This document shows positions 7,217-13,865 of a stretch of 20,455 nt of DNA, one piece after another. The stretch's first letter is position 1. Every line of letters begins with the position of its first letter. The DNA is from JBFLVQ01 sp040758525. Lineage in GTDB: Bacteria > Acidobacteriota > Blastocatellia > Chloracidobacteriales > JADJPF01. Position numbers and translations under genes: made by a program. The DNA is taken from positions 1-20,455 of the forward strand of contig JBFLVQ010000086.1 in assembly GCA_040758525.1 (NCBI GenBank), given 5' to 3'. The notes beneath the pieces were generated by a model that saw nothing but the letters and a program-made list of their open reading frames with translations, was not told the origin of the DNA and ran no database searches.

Positions 7217-8457
7217 TACTCCTCAAAACGTTTGAACAACAATGCTGCGTTAGTGCCTCCAAACCCGAAAGAGTTTGAGAGTGCATAACGGATCTCGGCG
7301 CGACGTGCCTTATTGGGTACATAGTCTAAATCACAATCGGGATCCGGGGTTTGATAATTGATTGTGGGGGGAATCTGTGAATGGTAGATTGCCAGTACTG
7401 TAATCCCTGCTTCCAACCCGCCAGCAGCACCCAACAGATGACCAGTCATAGACTTGGTCGAACTGACTGGGATACGTTTGGCATACTCACCAAAGACTGT
7501 CTTTATTGCCAGTGTCTCAATACGATCATTGAACGGGGTGGATGTACCATGCGCATTAATATAATCGACTTGCTCAGGATTAACGCCAGCATCAGCAATT
7601 GCACTCTGCATTACTCGTACAGCGCCGTCACCATCCTCACAAGGCTGTGTAATATGGAAAGCATCTGAGGACATTCCATAACCAGCTATCTCGGCAAGAA
7701 TACGTGCACCACGCCGCCGTGCTTGCTCATACTCCTCCAAGATCAATATACCGGACCCCTCGCCAATGACAAAACCATCACGGTCTTTGTCAAAGGGACG
7801 GCTGGCGGTTTCAGGCTGCTCATTTCGTGTTGAGAGGGCTCGCATTGCGGCAAAGCCACCTACGCTCATCGGTGTGATTGCACCTTCTGCACCTCCGCAG
7901 ATCATCATATCGGCATCGCCACGTTGTATGATCTTAAAGGAGTCACCAATCGCATGCGCACCCGAAGAACAGGCTGTAGCAGTAGCGGAGTTGGGTCCTT
8001 TTGCGCCAAACCGGATCGAGACATTTCCAGCCGCCAGGTTGACGATTGTAGCAGGAATAAAGAAGGGTGAAATCTTACCCGGCCCACCTTGCAATAACTT
8101 GGTATGCTCCCGTTCAATAATACTAAACCCACCAATGCCAGAGCCTATATAGGTGCCTATACGCGGAGCATTTTCAGGGGTAACTTTGAAACCACAATGA
8201 TCCATTGCCTCTTGCGCCGCGGCAATCGCGTAATGTATGAAGACGTCCATCTTTTTAATCTCTTTTTTTACGATGAACTTCTCCGGATCGAAGTTTTTTA
8301 CTTCTGCAGCGAACCGAGCCGCGAATTGGCTGGCATCAAAATGCGTAATTGGACCTACGCCACTACGGCCAGCGAGGAGACCGCTCCAAGTCTCCTCGGC
8401 AGTATTGCCGAGCGCGCTGACCAGGCCAACCCCTGTAACAACTACTCGACGCTTCAC
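7216..8457 (-). CDS. fabF: Beta-ketoacyl-ACP synthase II
   Basis: 413 residues, full length. FabF condenses malonyl-ACP with a growing acyl-ACP in cytoplasmic type II fatty acid synthesis. The catalytic Cys-His-His set is intact: C163 in TACSSG, H303 in NAHGTSTP and H340 in KSMTGH, with K335 also conserved. The glycine-rich C-terminal NSFGFGGTN (395-403) is present. The start is the GTG at 8455-8457, 5 nt after a strong AAGGAGG ribosome site. The upstream neighbour is acpP, 106 bp away, the conventional acpP-fabF order; that gap has no separate gene. Downstream the stop codon overlaps the etfB start. No fabG, fabZ or acc gene is present in the window. Confidence 0.98.
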   Translation of the reverse strand: MKRRVVVTGVGLVSALGNTAEETWSGLLAGRSGVGPITHFDASQFAARFAAEVKNFDPEKFIVKKEIKKMDVFIHYAIAAAQEAMDHCGFKVTPENAPRIGTYIGSGIGGFSIIEREHTKLLQGGPGKISPFFIPATIVNLAAGNVSIRFGAKGPNSATATACSSGAHAIGDSFKIIQRGDADMMICGGAEGAITPMSVGGFAAMRALSTRNEQPETASRPFDKDRDGFVIGEGSGILILEEYEQARRRGARILAEIAGYGMSSDAFHITQPCEDGDGAVRVMQSAIADAGVNPEQVDYINAHGTSTPFNDRIETLAIKTVFGEYAKRIPVSSTKSMTGHLLGAAGGLEAGITVLAIYHSQIPPTINYQTPDPDCDLDYVPNKARRAEIRYALSNSFGFGGTNAALLFKRFEE

Positions 8458-8563
8458 AAATGCCTCCTTGCAAAATTGAACGAAATAAGTGGTTTAGGCG
8501 GGCGCCTGCGGCAACCCAGCCATCTCTTAGTTTACCAGCGAGCCTCACATTGCGCGGGCCTAG

Positions 8564-8806
8564 CTATTTAGTATGACTTTCGATATAGGCAATCGCATCA
8601 CGTACGCTGGTAATCTTTTCTGCATCTTCGTCGGGAATCTCAATATTGAAATCCTCCTCGAACCGCATTACCAGCTCTACTGTATCAAGCGAATCAGCGC
8701 CGAGATCGTCAATAAAACGGGCATTAGCTGTCACTTCCGCTTCATCAACGCCAAGCTCCTCGACAATAATCTGCTTGACTTTCTCTTCAATCGTCGGGTC
8801 TGCCAT
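8564..8806 (-). CDS. acpP: Acyl carrier protein
   Basis: 80 residues, acidic, with the invariant DSL motif at 38-40; S39 is the 4'-phosphopantetheine attachment site. AcpP carries every intermediate of type II fatty acid synthesis and hands acyl chains to phospholipid and lipid A synthesis. The four-helix ACP pattern is complete (helix 2 starts at DSLDTVELVMRFEE). The ATG at 8804-8806 follows a very strong AGGAGGAG ribosome site, consistent with the high output ACP needs. It lies between fabD and fabF. A perfect hairpin in the 56-bp fabD-acpP gap may adjust its expression. Confidence 0.98.
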   Translation of the reverse strand: MADPTIEEKVKQIIVEELGVDEAEVTANARFIDDLGADSLDTVELVMRFEEDFNIEIPDEDAEKITSVRDAIAYIESHTK

Positions 8807-8836
8807 TACTTCTCCTCCTAAGAGCTGAAAAGTGCA

Positions 8837-8854
8837 GGCGCACTAGAGTGCGCC
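8837..8854 (-). promoter_or_regulatory. Perfect hairpin between fabD and acpP
   Basis: The sequence GGCGCACTAGAGTGCGCC is a perfect palindromic inverted repeat (8-bp arms, 2-nt centre). It is transcribed after the fabD stop (8863-8865) and 30 nt before the acpP start. A short G+C-rich stem followed by CACTTTT could act as a partial terminator for upstream readthrough, or as an RNA-processing or 5'-stabilising element that lets acpP be expressed more strongly than fabD. It is visible in sequence; its function is inference. Confidence 0.55.
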
Positions 8855-8862
8855 ATTAATAA

Positions 8863-9792
8863 CTAAGGGAAACTTACGGCGCGCTGCGCAGAGTCGCTAT
8901 CTTCTACATTTAATAGCGTCAGGTCGGTTGCCATATTCTTTATTAACCCTATTAACACATTCTTAGGCCCAACTTCGACAAAGCGTCGCACCCCATTCTC
9001 AATCAGGATTCTGATAGAATCGCTCCAACGTACGGGCGAACAGACTTGACGAATCAGGCTAGCGCGCGCTTCTGCGGCAGCGCAGATTAAACCTGCATCT
9101 ACATTACTAACGAGCGGTATCTCCAGATCACGAAATTCGACTTCAGCTAGATCGCAGGCAAGTGCTTCTTCGGCTGGCTTCATCAGCACACAATGAAATG
9201 GGGCGCTTACCGCCAGCATTTTGGCACGGCCAGCACGTCGCGATTTGATCTCGTTAATGGCGCGCTCGACAGCACTACGATGCCCTGCCACAACAAGTTG
9301 GGAAGGCGTATTGATATTGGCAGGCATGCAGACTTCACCCTCTGCCACTTGTGCACAAATCTCCTGCACCAACTCAGCATTAGCACCAATAATAGCTGCC
9401 ATCGCACCCATCCCTACAGGCACCGCCTCTTGCATGTACTGCCCACGCTTACGCACCAACTGTACAGCAGTAGCAAGCTCCAGCGCACCGGCCGCTACTA
9501 GCGCAGAATACTCTCCTAAACTGTGACCGGCAACATAATCAGGCCGCATTCCCAGGGCTTGCAAAACACGGTAGGCAGCAATGGAGACTACTAAGATAGC
9601 AGGCTGGGTGTTGGCCGTCAATTCCAAGTCAGACTGAGAGCCTTCAAAGCAGAGCTTGCTGATAGCAAAGCCAAGTGCAGCATCAGCCTCCTCAAAGACC
9701 ATACGAGCCTCAGGGTGTTTCTCGTAGAGATCCCGTCCCATGCCTGGATATTGAGAGGCTTGACCGGGAAAGACAAAAGCTACCTTATCCAT
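8863..9792 (-). CDS. fabD: Malonyl-CoA:ACP transacylase
   Basis: 309 residues, normal length. FabD moves malonyl groups from CoA to ACP and so supplies the elongation substrate. The oxyanion-hole motif GQASQYPGMG (10-19), nucleophile S91 in GHSLGEYSAL, the conserved arginine of RGQYMQ (R116) and catalytic H200 in APFHC are all present. The ATG at 9790-9792 lies 6 bp after the stop of the small membrane protein gene, so the two are translated from one message. The ribosome site is poor (only scattered GG), suggesting coupled re-initiation. Confidence 0.98.
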   Translation of the reverse strand: MDKVAFVFPGQASQYPGMGRDLYEKHPEARMVFEEADAALGFAISKLCFEGSQSDLELTANTQPAILVVSIAAYRVLQALGMRPDYVAGHSLGEYSALVAAGALELATAVQLVRKRGQYMQEAVPVGMGAMAAIIGANAELVQEICAQVAEGEVCMPANINTPSQLVVAGHRSAVERAINEIKSRRAGRAKMLAVSAPFHCVLMKPAEEALACDLAEVEFRDLEIPLVSNVDAGLICAAAEARASLIRQVCSPVRWSDSIRILIENGVRRFVEVGPKNVLIGLIKNMATDLTLLNVEDSDSAQRAVSFP

Positions 9793-9798
9793 ACCAAA

Positions 9799-10071
9799 CT
9801 ATTTTCCGTCTCCTGGTTCGTTAAGCAATGCCATTAGGCGGTCGCGCTGCCGCAAAAATCGAACTACTGCCCAACCATCACATATTAGACCGACAACTAA
9901 GCTAAAGATTGCTAGTGTGAGCGAAATTGTTGATGGTTGCCCACGTATCCAATTAGCTAAGCCGATCACACCTACTCCTAAAAAGAGCGCACCAGCCGCA
10001 ATTAAGGCGAAGAAACCTGCTAAGATACTGCCTACCGTCGCCTCTTTAGGTTCTTTTCTCGATTTCACCAC
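9799..10071 (-). CDS. Small membrane protein of unknown function in the fab cluster
   Basis: 90 residues; I do not recognise a family. A basic, charged N-terminus (about 1-12) is followed by two hydrophobic segments (about 14-41 and 48-68), the first long and rich in glycine and alanine, then a basic cytoplasmic-looking tail (69-90). The reading frame starts with two consecutive GTG codons (10069-10071 and 10066-10068) with no good ribosome site, so the start is uncertain. It ends 6 bp before fabD and begins 40 bp after the lipoprotein-like gene, in the position where plsX or fabG would often be found. Its operon placement suggests a role tied to membrane lipid production, but that is inference. 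Confidence 0.75.
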   Translation of the reverse strand: MVKSRKEPKEATVGSILAGFFALIAAGALFLGVGVIGLANWIRGQPSTISLTLAIFSLVVGLICDGWAVVRFLRQRDRLMALLNEPGDGK

Positions 10072-10111
10072 GGCGCCAAAAGAATTAGGATTTTTATGTC
10101 AACTGAAGAGC

Positions 10112-10852
10112 TCAGTCAAGGAATTTGGCCGTACTACGGCAATCCTCAAGCAATTTTTGCGCGAAATTGCCCTGTTCGCGCGCTTGCTGTTCCAATACTG
10201 TCTGCTCTTCCGCATTTGGCTTGCCACGCTCACGCGCATAATTGATCACTTGCGAGAGTGTGACCTTATCAGCGATACACCAAACAGCATACTGCGCTGG
10301 AGTAAGATCTAATGGCGGACTACCAGCAACATCAGGACGGTTAAAGCAGAAACATTCAACAAAACGGCGTAACTCTCCATTAGCAAGGTGGCCCAACTGA
10401 TACTCTGTCGGCTGTAATGGATAATAACGGCGCAACTGCAATGCAAAGACCTCTAGTTTTCCTGTCCAGAGCGCATAAGGAGCAACTAGTCCTTCGGTCG
10501 AGCGGCTTACTATCAGATCCTGGAAGCGATTGTCACGAGCGCGTAATACTGTGCCGCAATCAATACGAAACGCAAACTGCTCGCCAGTCTCATTCTTGAC
10601 ACTAAAACTGATCAACTGGCCAAAGGGAGCAGCTGCCTCAACCTTTTCTGCCAACGGTATAATACGGCCAAGTTTCAAAGAGCCAGATTTTAATAAGATG
10701 AATATCTGCGGCGATTCACTACCTTCATACGGGGTTGGCTTGCCATCTAGTTCCTCAGCCGCGCGCTCTGTTGGCGCGTTAGATTGACAGGCCAAGCAAC
10801 ATAAAAGCAGTATCAGATACCCGCAACATAATCGGCCGCGCATTATTACCAC
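10112..10852 (-). CDS. Probable lipoprotein of unknown function in the fab cluster
   Basis: 246 residues from the GTG at 10850-10852, or 243 from the ATG at 10841-10843; the GTG overlaps the fabH stop region by 7 bp, the ATG follows it by 2 bp. An arginine-containing N-terminus and a hydrophobic stretch (11-20) end at LAC, with C22 a plausible lipidation site, although the -3 residue is cysteine and not the usual leucine. No family recognised. The body is cysteine-rich (C99, C167, C169, C192, C238) and has the segments ECFCFNRPD (166-174) and TPAQYAVWC (184-192). These faintly resemble the Cys and Gln motifs of thioester domains, without the usual spacing. It sits between fabH and a small membrane protein. 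Confidence 0.8.
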   Translation of the reverse strand: MVIMRGRLCCGYLILLLCCLACQSNAPTERAAEELDGKPTPYEGSESPQIFILLKSGSLKLGRIIPLAEKVEAAAPFGQLISFSVKNETGEQFAFRIDCGTVLRARDNRFQDLIVSRSTEGLVAPYALWTGKLEVFALQLRRYYPLQPTEYQLGHLANGELRRFVECFCFNRPDVAGSPPLDLTPAQYAVWCIADKVTLSQVINYARERGKPNAEEQTVLEQQAREQGNFAQKLLEDCRSTAKFLD

Positions 10853-11832
10853 TTAATTAATACTGAACCCCAAGTAACACCCGCGCCAAAAGAGGCAAAC
10901 AGAACAATATTGCCGCTACGTAGACGCCCAGCCTGTACACATTCATCAAGTGCAATTGGTATAGAGGCTGAAGAGGTATTGCCAACTCGTGCAACATTGG
11001 CATAGATCTTTTCAACAGGGATATTGAGCCGCTCGCCCACCGCGTCAGTAATACGCTGATTGGCTTGGTGTGGTATTAGCAGATCAATATCGCTAGCTGT
11101 CATACGCACTTGATCCAGTACCTCAGTAGCTATCTCGCACATATTACGCACTGCGATCTTAAACAGCTCATTGCCTCGCATCTTAATGTAGTGTAAACGC
11201 TGCTCAAGCGATTCTAAACTAGCTGGGTGACGTGTTCCTCCACCCGGAGTATAAAGATATTCATGATAATCGCCATCACTCTGAATACGCGTAGCCAACA
11301 CTCCTGAACCGTCTTCACGAGGCACAATAACCGCAGCGCCAGCGCCATCACCAAAGATTACACAGGTAGCGCGGTCAGTATAATCAACATAACGGGAGAG
11401 CAATTCCGCGCCGATAACAAGAATATTCTTAGCTGCGCCATTACGGATAAATTGATTGGCAACCGTGAGACCATAGATAAAACCAGAGCAAGCAGCAACC
11501 AGATCAAATGCGGCAGCCCGCTTGGCGCCTAATTGCGACTGGATCAAACAGGCGGTTGAGGGCAGTGCCATATCTGGGCAGACTGTAGCACAGATGATCA
11601 TATCTAGATCCATTGGCTTCACACCAGCAACGGCAAGCGCTTGACGTGCTGCTTCTGTGGCAAATGTCGAAGTGTATTCATCTGCGCGGGCAATATGACG
11701 TTGTTTAATACCAGTGCGTGTTGTGATCCATTCATCACTGGTATCAACCATCTTTTCCAATTCCAGGTTGGTTAAAACGCGTTCTGGCAGAGAATGTCCT
11801 GTACCCGCGATCGCTGCTCTCAAATTACTCAT
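10846..11832 (-). CDS. fabH: Beta-ketoacyl-ACP synthase III
   Basis: 328 residues, normal length. FabH starts fatty acid synthesis by condensing acetyl-CoA (or another short acyl-CoA) with malonyl-ACP. The Cys-His-Asn catalytic set is complete: C115 in AACSGF, H255 in PHQANQR and N285 in GNTSSAS. The DEWITTRTGI segment (33-42) and the GDGAGA loop (161-166) are also typical. The ATG is at 11830-11832. The upstream neighbour is rpmF, 288 bp away; plsX, which lies between rpmF and fabH in many bacteria, is missing. The TAA stop is overlapped by the next gene if that uses its GTG. Primer specificity (straight or branched) cannot be read from sequence by eye. Confidence 0.98.
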   Translation of the reverse strand: MSNLRAAIAGTGHSLPERVLTNLELEKMVDTSDEWITTRTGIKQRHIARADEYTSTFATEAARQALAVAGVKPMDLDMIICATVCPDMALPSTACLIQSQLGAKRAAAFDLVAACSGFIYGLTVANQFIRNGAAKNILVIGAELLSRYVDYTDRATCVIFGDGAGAAVIVPREDGSGVLATRIQSDGDYHEYLYTPGGGTRHPASLESLEQRLHYIKMRGNELFKIAVRNMCEIATEVLDQVRMTASDIDLLIPHQANQRITDAVGERLNIPVEKIYANVARVGNTSSASIPIALDECVQAGRLRSGNIVLFASFGAGVTWGSVLIKW

Positions 11833-12120
11833 TTCGATATGCCTTCACTTTCACCTCGGCAAACCTGACACCGAGAAAAATTCACACTTTCAACCTAGAT
11901 TGGTAGAGGCAAATTAACAAATGGCGATCAGCCATTTGATTACTGGGCACTGCCCCCATAAAACCATACATACTATCACGGCACAGATAGAGAGGAAACG
12001 CAGAATCGGAGATGATAAGAAGTAGAACTACGAGAGGCGGCATAGCCGCTTGCCATAGTCTTGTCCCACTTCTCTACTACCAACATAGTGCCGATAGAAT
12101 CGCAAGATCATCCAACTCTG
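11833..12120 (-). other. Intergenic region between rpmF and fabH, with hairpins
   Basis: This 288-bp stretch is non-coding within an otherwise tightly packed train. It contains an inverted repeat CAAATGGC/GCCATTTG (11918-11938, extendable to 11 bp with one bulged A), followed on the minus strand by TTAATTT, and a smaller GCGGC-ATA-GCCGC hairpin (12038-12050). The fabH leader could therefore have its own terminator-promoter junction. I could not recognise a known riboswitch or RNA gene, nor any readable PlsX remnant. Confidence 0.55.
11918..11938 (-). terminator. Possible terminator hairpin downstream of rpmF
   Basis: An 8-bp perfect stem (11918-11925 and 11931-11938) with a 5-nt loop GATCA; the stem extends by TAA/TTA if one A is bulged. 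On the minus strand it is followed by TTAATTT, a weak U tract. It lies about 180 bp after the rpmF stop and 85 bp before fabH, so it may end the yceD-rpmF message or attenuate readthrough into the fab genes. Confidence 0.4.
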
Positions 12121-12336
12121 TTAAACTTCCTCAACCTCGATTACTTGGCGTAGCTCATTCTTGCGTTTCTCTTGTCTAGGAGCAGCAGCATAATAGCCAC
12201 ATTTAGGACAGACGCGATGTGGCTCTTTCATCTCTTTACATTGTGGACAAGCCATTAGTAGTGGCGCAGTAATCGCATCGTGCGCGCGACGCTTGTTACG
12301 GCGCGACTTGGAATGGCGTCGTTTAGGATTTGGCAT
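12121..12336 (-). CDS. rpmF: 50S ribosomal protein L32, zinc-ribbon type
   Basis: 71 residues from the ATG at 12334-12336. A TTG two codons earlier (12342) is also in frame, but the AAGGAG ribosome site is 8 nt from the ATG and only 2 nt from the TTG, and MPNPKRRHSKSR is the family's normal beginning. The basic N-terminus binds 23S rRNA near the peptide exit region. The zinc-ribbon cysteines C30, C33, C43 and C46 are intact (CPQC...CPKC), so this is the zinc-binding form. The tail after residue 50 is longer than in many L32 proteins and ends in an acidic VIEVEEV. It lies 37 bp after yceD, the usual pairing. Confidence 0.97.
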   Translation of the reverse strand: MPNPKRRHSKSRRNKRRAHDAITAPLLMACPQCKEMKEPHRVCPKCGYYAAAPRQEKRKNELRQVIEVEEV

Positions 12337-12373
12337 ATTCAATTCTCCTTAACAGGCTCAATGGTCAATAGTC

Positions 12374-12901
12374 TTAATTTGACTTCTTTTTCATCTCCAA
12401 CAATGCTTGCCAGCGTGGATCTATATACTCACCACCACACTGACAGCGGCTTACATTAAGATCCTGGCCACACTGATTACACAAACCTTGGCAATCGGCT
12501 CGACATAGATTTGTCATAGGCAGGGAGAGCTGGATCTGCTCACGTACCAACTCATCTAGATCTAGACGATCATTAGAGTAGAAACAGAAGTCTAGTTCAC
12601 GCCGCTCTAGCACCATCTCATCGGTATGAGAAAGATTATTAAGCGGCAGGTAGATCAGGTTGAAGCTACTATCGATCTCGACCACTACCGGCGTCAGACA
12701 ACGATCACACAAAACTGATACCTTAACGAGTACTGTGCCGCGGGCATCTATTTCACGACCGCGTCGTAATAGTCGCATCAATACTCGTGCCGGGGACTTG
12801 ATCGTTAAGCTCTCGTCCTGCAGATCGGGATTGCCAACTGGATACTGATAATCCACCTGCAACTCGGGCTTTCTTTCAAGTTGGGTTAAATCGATAAACA
12901 T
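12374..12901 (-). CDS. yceD: YceD/DUF177 protein
   Basis: 175 residues. DUF177 proteins are almost always encoded directly upstream of rpmF; a role in 23S rRNA accumulation has been described for plant and bacterial members. Visible features are the CDRC pair (C65, C68) and the C-terminal cysteine cluster (C133, C137, C141, C144, C153, C155) around CQGLCNQCGQDLN. The cluster suggests metal binding in this lineage, since many DUF177 proteins have fewer cysteines. The ATG (12899-12901) follows a GAGGAA ribosome site and lies about 21 nt after the expected transcription start of a consensus promoter. First gene of the leftward rpmF-fab-etf train. Confidence 0.93.
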   Translation of the reverse strand: MFIDLTQLERKPELQVDYQYPVGNPDLQDESLTIKSPARVLMRLLRRGREIDARGTVLVKVSVLCDRCLTPVVVEIDSSFNLIYLPLNNLSHTDEMVLERRELDFCFYSNDRLDLDELVREQIQLSLPMTNLCRADCQGLCNQCGQDLNVSRCQCGGEYIDPRWQALLEMKKKSN

Positions 12902-12929
12902 AATTCCTCGCTGATACCAAAAACTACGA

Positions 12930-12957
12930 ATTATATCGGTCAGCTAACTTTTGTCAA
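12930..12957 (-). promoter_or_regulatory. Sigma-70 promoter of the yceD-rpmF-fab-etf gene train
   Basis: On the minus strand, TTGACA (12952-12957) and TATAAT (12930-12935), both exact consensus hexamers, are separated by 16 bp. Transcription should begin near 12923, leaving a leader of about 20 nt that includes the GAGGAA ribosome site of yceD. It is the best promoter match in the window, in keeping with ribosomal-protein and fatty-acid-synthesis genes. Confidence 0.88.
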
Positions 12958-13158
12958 CCGACCCAAGACAACTTCATGAAGCATAAACAATTTCCTGCTA
13001 TGCGAGCAAGTTTAGCTTGGAGCAAAGGGTTCCCTACATCAGTGGGGCGGTAGTGCAACCCTCCAGACAATCTCAGCGGTTTTCTAAAGTGTATAGAGAT
13101 ATCTTTTGGAACTTTTCAGGCTGCCTCGCGTGTGACTTGTCAAAGCAGGGATAGTCAA

Positions 13159-13182
13159 GGATGATATACATAGGATGATATA
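13159..13182 (+). promoter_or_regulatory. 10-bp direct repeat upstream of the sigma factor gene
   Basis: GGATGATATA occurs twice with a 14-bp period (13159-13168 and 13173-13182), ending 46 bp before the sigma-factor start codon. Tandem sites like this are typical of activator or repressor binding. The TATA-rich core could also contribute -10-like elements. No binding protein can be named from sequence. Confidence 0.35.
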
Positions 13183-13228
13183 GTAGCTAGTTTGGTAGAA
13201 CCATTTTAATCAGGATTATAAATTCTCA

Positions 13229-13855
13229 ATGAGCTCACTGAGCTATAGTGCAGAGTTGAAACTGGGAAGCGAGCCTGCGACAGCCAGCGATCATGAGCTG
13301 GTAGCTGCAATTGGTCAGGGCGATGAAGAAGCATTTCAAGAGATTGTGCATCGTTATCGCAACCAGATTGTCAACTTTATTTATCGTATGTTGAATGACT
13401 ATGATCGAGCTGTCGATCTTACCCAAGAGACTTTCTTGCGTATCTATACGAGCGCCTCAAAGTATCAGGCAACCTATAGTTTTTCAACATACATATATCG
13501 TATTGCCTCGAACCTGGCGATTAGTGAGCTACGTCAGCGTAAACGTCGCCAGTGGATTTCGATCTTTTCACCCTTTGGCGGTGGCCGTGATGATGAGCCG
13601 GAACGGGAGATGGATCTTGCTGCTGTAGAACCACTCCAGGACGAAGTAATGATTGACAATGAACGACGTAAAGCCGTGAGCATAGCGATTCAGTCGCTGC
13701 CTGAGAAATACCGACTCACGCTGGTGCTACGTGATGTTGAAGGCTTGAGTTATGAACGCATCACGGAAATTACTGGTCTTTCCGAAGGTACAGTGAAATC
13801 ACGTATTAACCGTGCACGCAATTTATTGCGTGACAAGTTACAAAAGTATATTTGA
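13229..13855 (+). CDS. ECF-family RNA polymerase sigma factor
   Basis: 208 residues. Region 2 (about 36-106) binds core polymerase and the -10 element and contains DLTQETFLR (63-71) and the STYIYRIASN helix (86-95). A charged, acidic linker (about 112-142) follows. Region 4 (about 147-203) carries the helix-turn-helix LSYERITEITGLSEGTVKSRINRAR (in part 173-190). It is a RpoE-like group sigma with no extra domains. The ATG at 13229 has only a weak AGGA 13 nt upstream. A TATAAA ends 6 nt before the ATG, so initiation close to or at the start codon is possible. Ten bases separate its stop from the anti-sigma ATG, so they form one operon, and release from that membrane partner is the likely mode of control. 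Confidence 0.96.
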   Translation: MSSLSYSAELKLGSEPATASDHELVAAIGQGDEEAFQEIVHRYRNQIVNFIYRMLNDYDRAVDLTQETFLRIYTSASKYQATYSFSTYIYRIASNLAISELRQRKRRQWISIFSPFGGGRDDEPEREMDLAAVEPLQDEVMIDNERRKAVSIAIQSLPEKYRLTLVLRDVEGLSYERITEITGLSEGTVKSRINRARNLLRDKLQKYI

Positions 13856-13865
13856 GTTAATAGCC

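Larger units (their letters stand above)
12902..13228. other. Divergent intergenic region between yceD and the sigma factor gene
   Basis: This 327-bp non-coding region separates the leftward and rightward gene trains. It holds the yceD promoter (12930-12957), a 10-bp palindrome CTTCATGAAG (12972-12981) and a direct repeat GGATGATATA (13159-13168 and 13173-13182). It also holds a TATAAA (13217-13222) directly before the sigma-factor ATG. I see no tRNA and no small gene with a ribosome site in it. Confidence 0.7.

Noticed and set aside
8458..8563. Small gene or terminator between acpP and fabF
   Set aside because: Only a short GGCGCC-centred self-complementary patch is present, with no reading frame carrying a ribosome site.
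11833..12120. A decayed plsX gene between rpmF and fabH
   Set aside because: The gap is far shorter than plsX and I could not read any PlsX-like segment in any frame.
12936..12961. Inverted repeat TCGGT/ACCGA overlapping the yceD promoter as a FapR-type operator
   Set aside because: The arms are only 5 bp with a 16-bp gap and do not match the FapR site I know; chance occurrence is likely.
13108..13145. GGAACTT as the -35 of an autoregulated ECF promoter
   Set aside because: No TCTGA-like or similar -10 is found at the 15-19 bp spacing; the nearest candidate is 25 bp away.
12962..13200. tRNA or small RNA gene in the divergent region
   Set aside because: No cloverleaf, no T-loop consensus and no clear promoter-hairpin-terminator set could be found by eye.
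13812..13865. Longer anti-sigma start inside the sigma gene
   Set aside because: The extra residues would come from within region 4 coding in another frame; the ATG at 13866 directly after the sigma stop fits the anti-sigma family.
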